Assembly (NCBI GenBank): GCA_029265355.1
Contig: JAJUJL010000011.1
Coordinates: 1 to 64,000 of the forward strand
Length of the DNA: 64,000 nucleotides
From: Chloroflexota bacterium
Lineage (GTDB): Bacteria; Chloroflexota; Anaerolineae; Anaerolineales; UBA4823
Direction of reading: 5' to 3'
Position 1 is the stretch's first letter. Each line of letters opens with the position of its first letter. Positions 63,073 to 64,000 of the stretch are shown piece by piece. The translations under genes were made by a program, and so were the position numbers. The notes beneath the pieces were generated by a model. That model worked only from the letters and a program-made list of their open reading frames with translations. It searched no databases and was not told the DNA's origin.

Positions 63073-64000
63073 ATGGATTTGGACACACCACCCGTCCGCT
63101 GGCAGGCGATCGTTGCCCGTTATGCTGTGCCGGATACCTGGCGCAGCATCTGGCAGATCATCAATTCAACCGTATCCTTTATCGCACTCTGGGTGCTGAT
63201 GGTTTACAGCCTGCGCTTCGACTACTGGCTGACCCTGCTGCTGGCCTTCCCCGCGGCTGGCTTCATGGTGCGCATGTTTATCATCTTCCACGATTGCTGC
63301 CACGGCTCGTTCTTTAAATCCCGGCGAGCCAATGCGGTTGTAGGAAATATCCTGGGCGTGCTCACCCTCACCCCCTTCGATCATTGGAAGCACAGCCACG
63401 CCGTCCATCACGCCACAGCCGGCGACCTGGATCGGCGCGGCACCGGCGATGTGCTCACCCTCACCTTGAAAGAATACCTGGCTCTGCCCTGGTACAAGAA
63501 GCTTGGCTACCGCATCATGCGCAACCCGCTCATCCTGTTCACCATCGGTTCATTGCTTGTCTTCGTGGTCACCCACCGCTTTTACTCACCCAAATCCGGC
63601 AAACGTGAGAAAGCCAGCGTGCTATGGACCAACCTGGCCCTGGCGGCTCTGGTAGCCCTGCTGTGCTGGCTGGTCGGGTGGCAGGCCTTCCTGCTGGTGG
63701 AACTGCCCATCCTGTTTATCGCCTGCTCCGCCGGCGTGTGGCTGTTTTATGTGCAGCACAATTTTGACCAGACCTACTGGGAGCGCCACGAGAAATGGGA
63801 GTTTTTCAAAGCGGGTATGAACGGCAGCTCATTCTACAAACTTCCAGCAGTGCTGAACTGGTTCACCGGCAACATCGGCTACCACCACATCCATCATCTA
63901 GGCCCGCGCATCCCCAACTACAAGCTGCCCCATGCATACAAAGAAAACCCCATCTTCCACGTGCGCCCGCTCACCATCCCCCTGAGCCTGAAATCGCTGG
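63073..64000 (+). CDS. Fatty acid desaturase, truncated by window end
   Basis: At least 309 residues with no stop before the window ends. The three di-iron histidine boxes are present: HDCCH, HSHAVHH and HHIHH, set among hydrophobic segments (~30-85 and ~175-225). This is the membrane acyl-lipid desaturase family that introduces cis double bonds in fatty acyl chains using O2. The ATG at 63073 follows AGGAGA. It is unrelated in function to the redox island and suggests at least some contact with oxygen. Confidence 0.9.
   Translation, partial: MDLDTPPVRWQAIVARYAVPDTWRSIWQIINSTVSFIALWVLMVYSLRFDYWLTLLLAFPAAGFMVRMFIIFHDCCHGSFFKSRRANAVVGNILGVLTLTPFDHWKHSHAVHHATAGDLDRRGTGDVLTLTLKEYLALPWYKKLGYRIMRNPLILFTIGSLLVFVVTHRFYSPKSGKREKASVLWTNLALAALVALLCWLVGWQAFLLVELPILFIACSAGVWLFYVQHNFDQTYWERHEKWEFFKAGMNGSSFYKLPAVLNWFTGNIGYHHIHHLGPRIPNYKLPHAYKENPIFHVRPLTIPLSLKSL

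Overview
The window looks like a chromosomal piece of a Chloroflexota bacterium, most probably an Anaerolineae-type anaerobe or facultative anaerobe. This is inferred from gene content only: BTAD/AAA/TPR regulators, families of kinase-less seven-helix membrane proteins, RHS proteins, Tat-exported iron-sulfur enzymes and a reductive-dehalogenase-like protein, at moderately high GC. The first ~120 bases are homopolymer-rich and look like a contig-edge artefact. The last gene runs off the right end. No tRNA, rRNA or CRISPR was seen.

Layout. (1) 0.2-6.7 kb: a DUF2270/DUF2179 membrane protein, a triple-GAF diguanylate cyclase and, on the minus strand, a BTAD/AAA/TPR transcriptional regulator. (2) 6.8-23 kb: a plus-strand array of seven paralogous seven-helix membrane proteins that end where a kinase domain would begin. 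One is fused to a nucleoside hydrolase. A protoglobin-double-Rieske fusion sits in the middle of the array. The array is followed by a GAF-PP2C-RsbW fusion, two STAS anti-sigma-antagonist proteins and two paralogous proteins of unknown function. Two intergenic sites, one before the array and one before the phosphatase, share the same architecture: GATCTTTTC followed by three GTAACG-like repeats at 12 and 11 bp steps, then a -10 box at a fixed distance. They are candidate operators for the BTAD regulator and would make this region one regulon. (3) 23-27.3 kb: a CrtI-like oxidoreductase and a wlbA/wbpD/wbpE-like operon for a diacetamido-uronic acid sugar nucleotide. (4) 27.5-31.6 kb: an RHS-repeat gene fragment bounded by 113-bp inverted repeats (104/113 identical), which looks like an inserted cassette. 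(5) 31.6-46.9 kb: metabolic genes, including an alpha/beta hydrolase, galT, an orphan xanthine-dehydrogenase-type molybdenum subunit, a hutC-hutH-hutU-mttB-like operon with a clear promoter/operator, a VapBC pair, an anchored PIMT, a membrane spermidine-synthase-like protein and an Mrp ATPase.

(6) 47-63 kb is a redox island. It begins with a sensor kinase carrying two CxxCH haem motifs and its NarL-type regulator. Next come a Tat-exported ferredoxin-like protein plus a tungsten/molybdenum aldehyde:ferredoxin oxidoreductase (AOR) and a ThiF-like protein. A small membrane protein, a monohaem lipoprotein and a reductive-dehalogenase-like lipoprotein follow. The island continues with NuoE, NuoF and a remarkable single-chain fusion of a NuoG-like ferredoxin head, a NapH-like membrane domain and a NapG-like polyferredoxin. 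A degenerate receiver, a lipoprotein, a 52-residue TatA and MoaA close it. Together they suggest an electron line from cytoplasmic NADH across the membrane to exported reductases, with cofactor synthesis (MoaA, ThiF) and export (TatA) supplied locally. The substrate is unknown. The window ends in a partial fatty-acid desaturase.
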